Position numbers and translations under genes: made by a program | The notes under the pieces: model-generated | Told to the model about the DNA's origin: nothing | What the model saw: the letters and a program-made list of their open reading frames with translations, nothing else | The model's database searches: none | Shown here: in pieces, positions 61,860 to 64,000 of the stretch | Position numbering within the stretch: position 1 is the stretch's first letter | Layout: each line of letters begins with the position of its first letter | Assembly: GCA_013399895.1 (NCBI GenBank) | Contig: VXBA01001649.1 | Span: 518,180 to 582,179 of the forward strand | DNA from: Serilophus lunatus | Lineage: Eukaryota > Chordata > Aves > Passeriformes > Eurylaimidae | Length of the DNA: 64,000 bases | Direction: 5' to 3'

Positions 61860-62448
61860 TGTCCTGGTTTCAGGAAGGACAGAATTAACTTTTTCTGAGT
61901 AGCTTGTACAGTGCTGAGTTCTGGCTTCACTGGAATAATGTTGGCAACACAGTGATGTTGAGTTGTTGCTGAGCACTGCTCTCCCTAAGCCAAGGACTTT
62001 CTAGCTTCCCAAGCTCTACCAAGGAACAGGTGCCTAGGAAGCTGGGAAAGATCACAGTGGGTGGGGGGGGAATGCACCACCACACCAGGACAGCTGACAC
62101 GAAGTGGGCTAAGGGATATTCCATCTCACATAGCATCATCTGCAGTATATAAACTGAGGGAGTTACCCAGAAATGGGGGCCAATTGCTGTTCACAGATGG
62201 GATGGGTTATTGGCCCAGTGAGTGGTGAGCAATTGCATTGCATGTAATTTGCTTTTCTGGGGTCCTTTTAAATTATTATCATAATAATATATTATTTCTA
62301 ATATATATCACATATTATACTTTACTTTGTTTCAATTATGAATCAGTTCTTACCTCAACCTGCAGCTTTACTTCTTTTACTGGAGTGGGGGAAAGAGAAC
62401 AAGTTGCTGTGTTGTACTTAACTGCCAGCTGGGCTTAAACCACAACAC
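61860..62448 (+). mobile_element. Solo LTR of an endogenous retrovirus in HSF2 intron 1
   Basis: About 589 bases from TGTCCTGGTTTCAGGAAGGA to GGGCTTAAACCACAACA, closed by the TG...CA ends. It keeps CAGCTGACACGAAGTGGGC, GGATATTCCATCTCACATAG, a TATA box (CAGTATATAAACTGAGG, near 62143-62158) and CTTACCTCAACCTGCAG. The flanking pentamers are GCTTA and CTTTG, so a target-site duplication is no longer clear. No internal coding sequence is adjacent. It is antisense to HSF2. Confidence 0.9.
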
Positions 62449-63770
62449 TTTGTTCCCGACAGACAAGCAAGGATTCCCAGAAACAGGATTTTATAAATGG
62501 CTGTGCACTTGATGAGTTAGGTGCTTAACACTGAGAAGGAGGTAGGAAATGAAAACTTTCAGTAACACCTGTCTACCTCCCGTTGAGAATCCACAAGTGG
62601 AAGGGAAAGGGGAAGGAAAATAGCTGGGAACAGACCATTTTAGCCAATGCTGTGCGCAAAACTCTCCAACTGAAGGTGCTCAAACAAGTGACACCATAGC
62701 GACCTGTGAAACCAACAAACAACTTCCATGTGGTACCTCACCCAAGACATTATCCAGGCTGAGGACAGGAAAATCTGTGAATCTACTAGTTCTTGTCACC
62801 CTGACAGTCTTTTACAGTAAAGCTGCACAGACATTAAGGCCTGTAAGTGTCACTACACGCACAGCTCAGTATGATTTCCAGCTGCCAGTGCCACTGACAG
62901 CAGCACACAGCAGTCTTGCAAGTGCTTCCCTTGGTATTCCTCATCTGCACTTCCATGGAAATACATACTGTGGCTTCACTGAGGTAAGTATGCAGGAAGC
63001 CAAATCTGCCTATTTGGCATTTATCCTTCTAGCCAAAGGATACAGATCTGTATGGGAGGAAAGTGAAGTATTATAGTAACTGCACTCTGACTTCTCTGTT
63101 ACGTTTGGTACAATTTTTGTACACTTTAATTATCAACGTGGGATATCTTTTCAAAATATGCGAAGTAGCCTCAATTCTTTCCTCCCACAAGAACTGCTGG
63201 CTGCCAATAACATCAACCGTGATTACTGGACCTTCCCTCTAGAAACAGCCTTGAAGGATCTCAAACAATTAGTCTTTACTGTTAACTAAGAAAATAAAAC
63301 AAGAACACATAACTCTTGGTGTGTTTACTCGAGATAAACAGATGCAATGAATCTCAGAAGTCTCCATTAAAAGAGAAGGTAGCAAAAATAGCACTTCTTA
63401 AGGGAGATAACACCAATCTCATATAGCCCTTGTTACCCTCTTTCAAAATTAAAAAAGAGAAGAACATTTAAAAGAAAGAAAAGCTGCCATAACCTATCAA
63501 GGTCTCCTACTATTCCCTTTGGGAAGTCTTCACTGAAATTACTGGTAAGCCATTATCAGTAAAGATACTTTATCCTTCCTCGAGCATTTAAAATATCAGC
63601 TCTCAGTTGAGTTTATCTCAACACCATTTGAAGATGCTTACACAGTCTGAGAACAGGATTTTTTTGAAAACAGGATATCGAGAAAAATCAACAAATTACT
63701 ATTAAAATACGCGCTTAGTACGTAGCACAGGAGTCAATTATGGTCACTGCAGCAACCTGCCAGCGCGTCG
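62449..63770. other. HSF2 intron 1 sequence, nothing recognised
   Basis: AT-rich noncoding sequence between the solo LTR and the GC-rich right edge. I saw no exon, repeat or RNA gene. Confidence 0.5.
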
Positions 63771-64000
63771 TTAAGTTTTAGGAAGGCGTTAAGAACACGG
63801 GCCTTTCCCGCAGCCCATCCTCTCTTCCCGCCGCTCCAGCAGGTGGACACCGAGCCCGGGCAGCCCCCGCTGCCCGTCCCCCACGTGGCCGCGCACGGGG
63901 AACAGGAGCAGAGCGGGACCACCCATCGTCCCCATTCTGCACAGGGCCTTCCCGCAGCCCCGGCTCCCCGGGGGCGAGCCCCATGACACACCTGCCACCC
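63770..64000 (-). promoter_or_regulatory. Edge of a CpG island, probable HSF2 promoter and exon 1 region
   Basis: The last 230 bases turn abruptly rich in GC and CpG, right where the 5' end of HSF2 is due. I found no segment encoding the missing N terminus (expected to end TWSQ before a donor), so coding exon 1 should lie beyond 64000. This stretch is probably the start of intron 1. Confidence 0.55.

Noticed and set aside
63730..63800. - strand peptide around 63780 with AFLKLNDAL, faintly like the AFL-KLW start of HSF proteins
   Set aside because: The similarity covers only a few residues, the key Trp is absent, and no suitable donor or TWSQ segment follows. Probably chance.
63986..64000. 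Possible splice donor GGCAG|GTGTGT at the right edge as the end of HSF2 exon 1
   Set aside because: The bases before it do not encode the expected TWSQ, and GTGTGT is a weak donor. It cannot be judged without the sequence beyond the edge.

Overview
The window looks like nuclear DNA from a bird. It carries many fragments of the avian LINE CR1, with the typical 3' end running into ATTCTATGATTC. It also carries two solo LTRs of a kind common in songbird genomes. Long spliced genes, CpG-island promoters and a 26-base assembly gap (N run) fit a draft vertebrate chromosome. A passerine is my best guess, from the LTR type only.

Two protein-coding genes were reconstructed exon by exon from reading-frame continuity and GT/AG junctions. 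SERINC1 lies on the + strand. Its ten coding exons run from 30328 to 46530 and encode 461 residues, starting in a CpG island at about 30.1-30.8 kb. HSF2 (heat shock factor 2) lies on the - strand. Twelve coding exons, from 60988 down to 49389, encode 524 residues, and the first coding exon is missing beyond the right edge. The two genes point at each other, and their predicted poly(A) sites are only about 120-150 bp apart near 48.65-48.80 kb. The mammalian order is HSF2 - SERINC1 - PKIB, with SERINC1 and PKIB diverging from neighbouring promoters. The left half (1-30 kb) is therefore expected to be the 5' region or first intron of PKIB on the - strand. I could not find a PKIB coding exon there.

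Layout: 1-6.4 kb is unassigned AT-rich sequence. At 6.4-7.25 kb is a second CpG island with a good - strand splice donor, a candidate alternative PKIB first exon. From 7.25 to 30 kb is noncoding sequence with CR1 fragments. From 30.1 to 48.66 kb is SERINC1, with several CR1 copies, an LTR-like block and an assembly gap in its introns. From 48.78 kb to the right edge is HSF2, with a degenerate CR1, two solo LTRs and small tandem duplications in its introns. At 63.77-64.0 kb is a GC-rich stretch that is probably the edge of the HSF2 promoter island.

Functionally this is an ordinary housekeeping and stress-factor locus, and I saw no unknown multigene system. The points worth checking are the SERINC3-like segments inside SERINC1, the in-frame alternative exon, tandem acceptor and DEEN duplication of HSF2, the upstream CpG island, and the LTRs lying antisense in HSF2.
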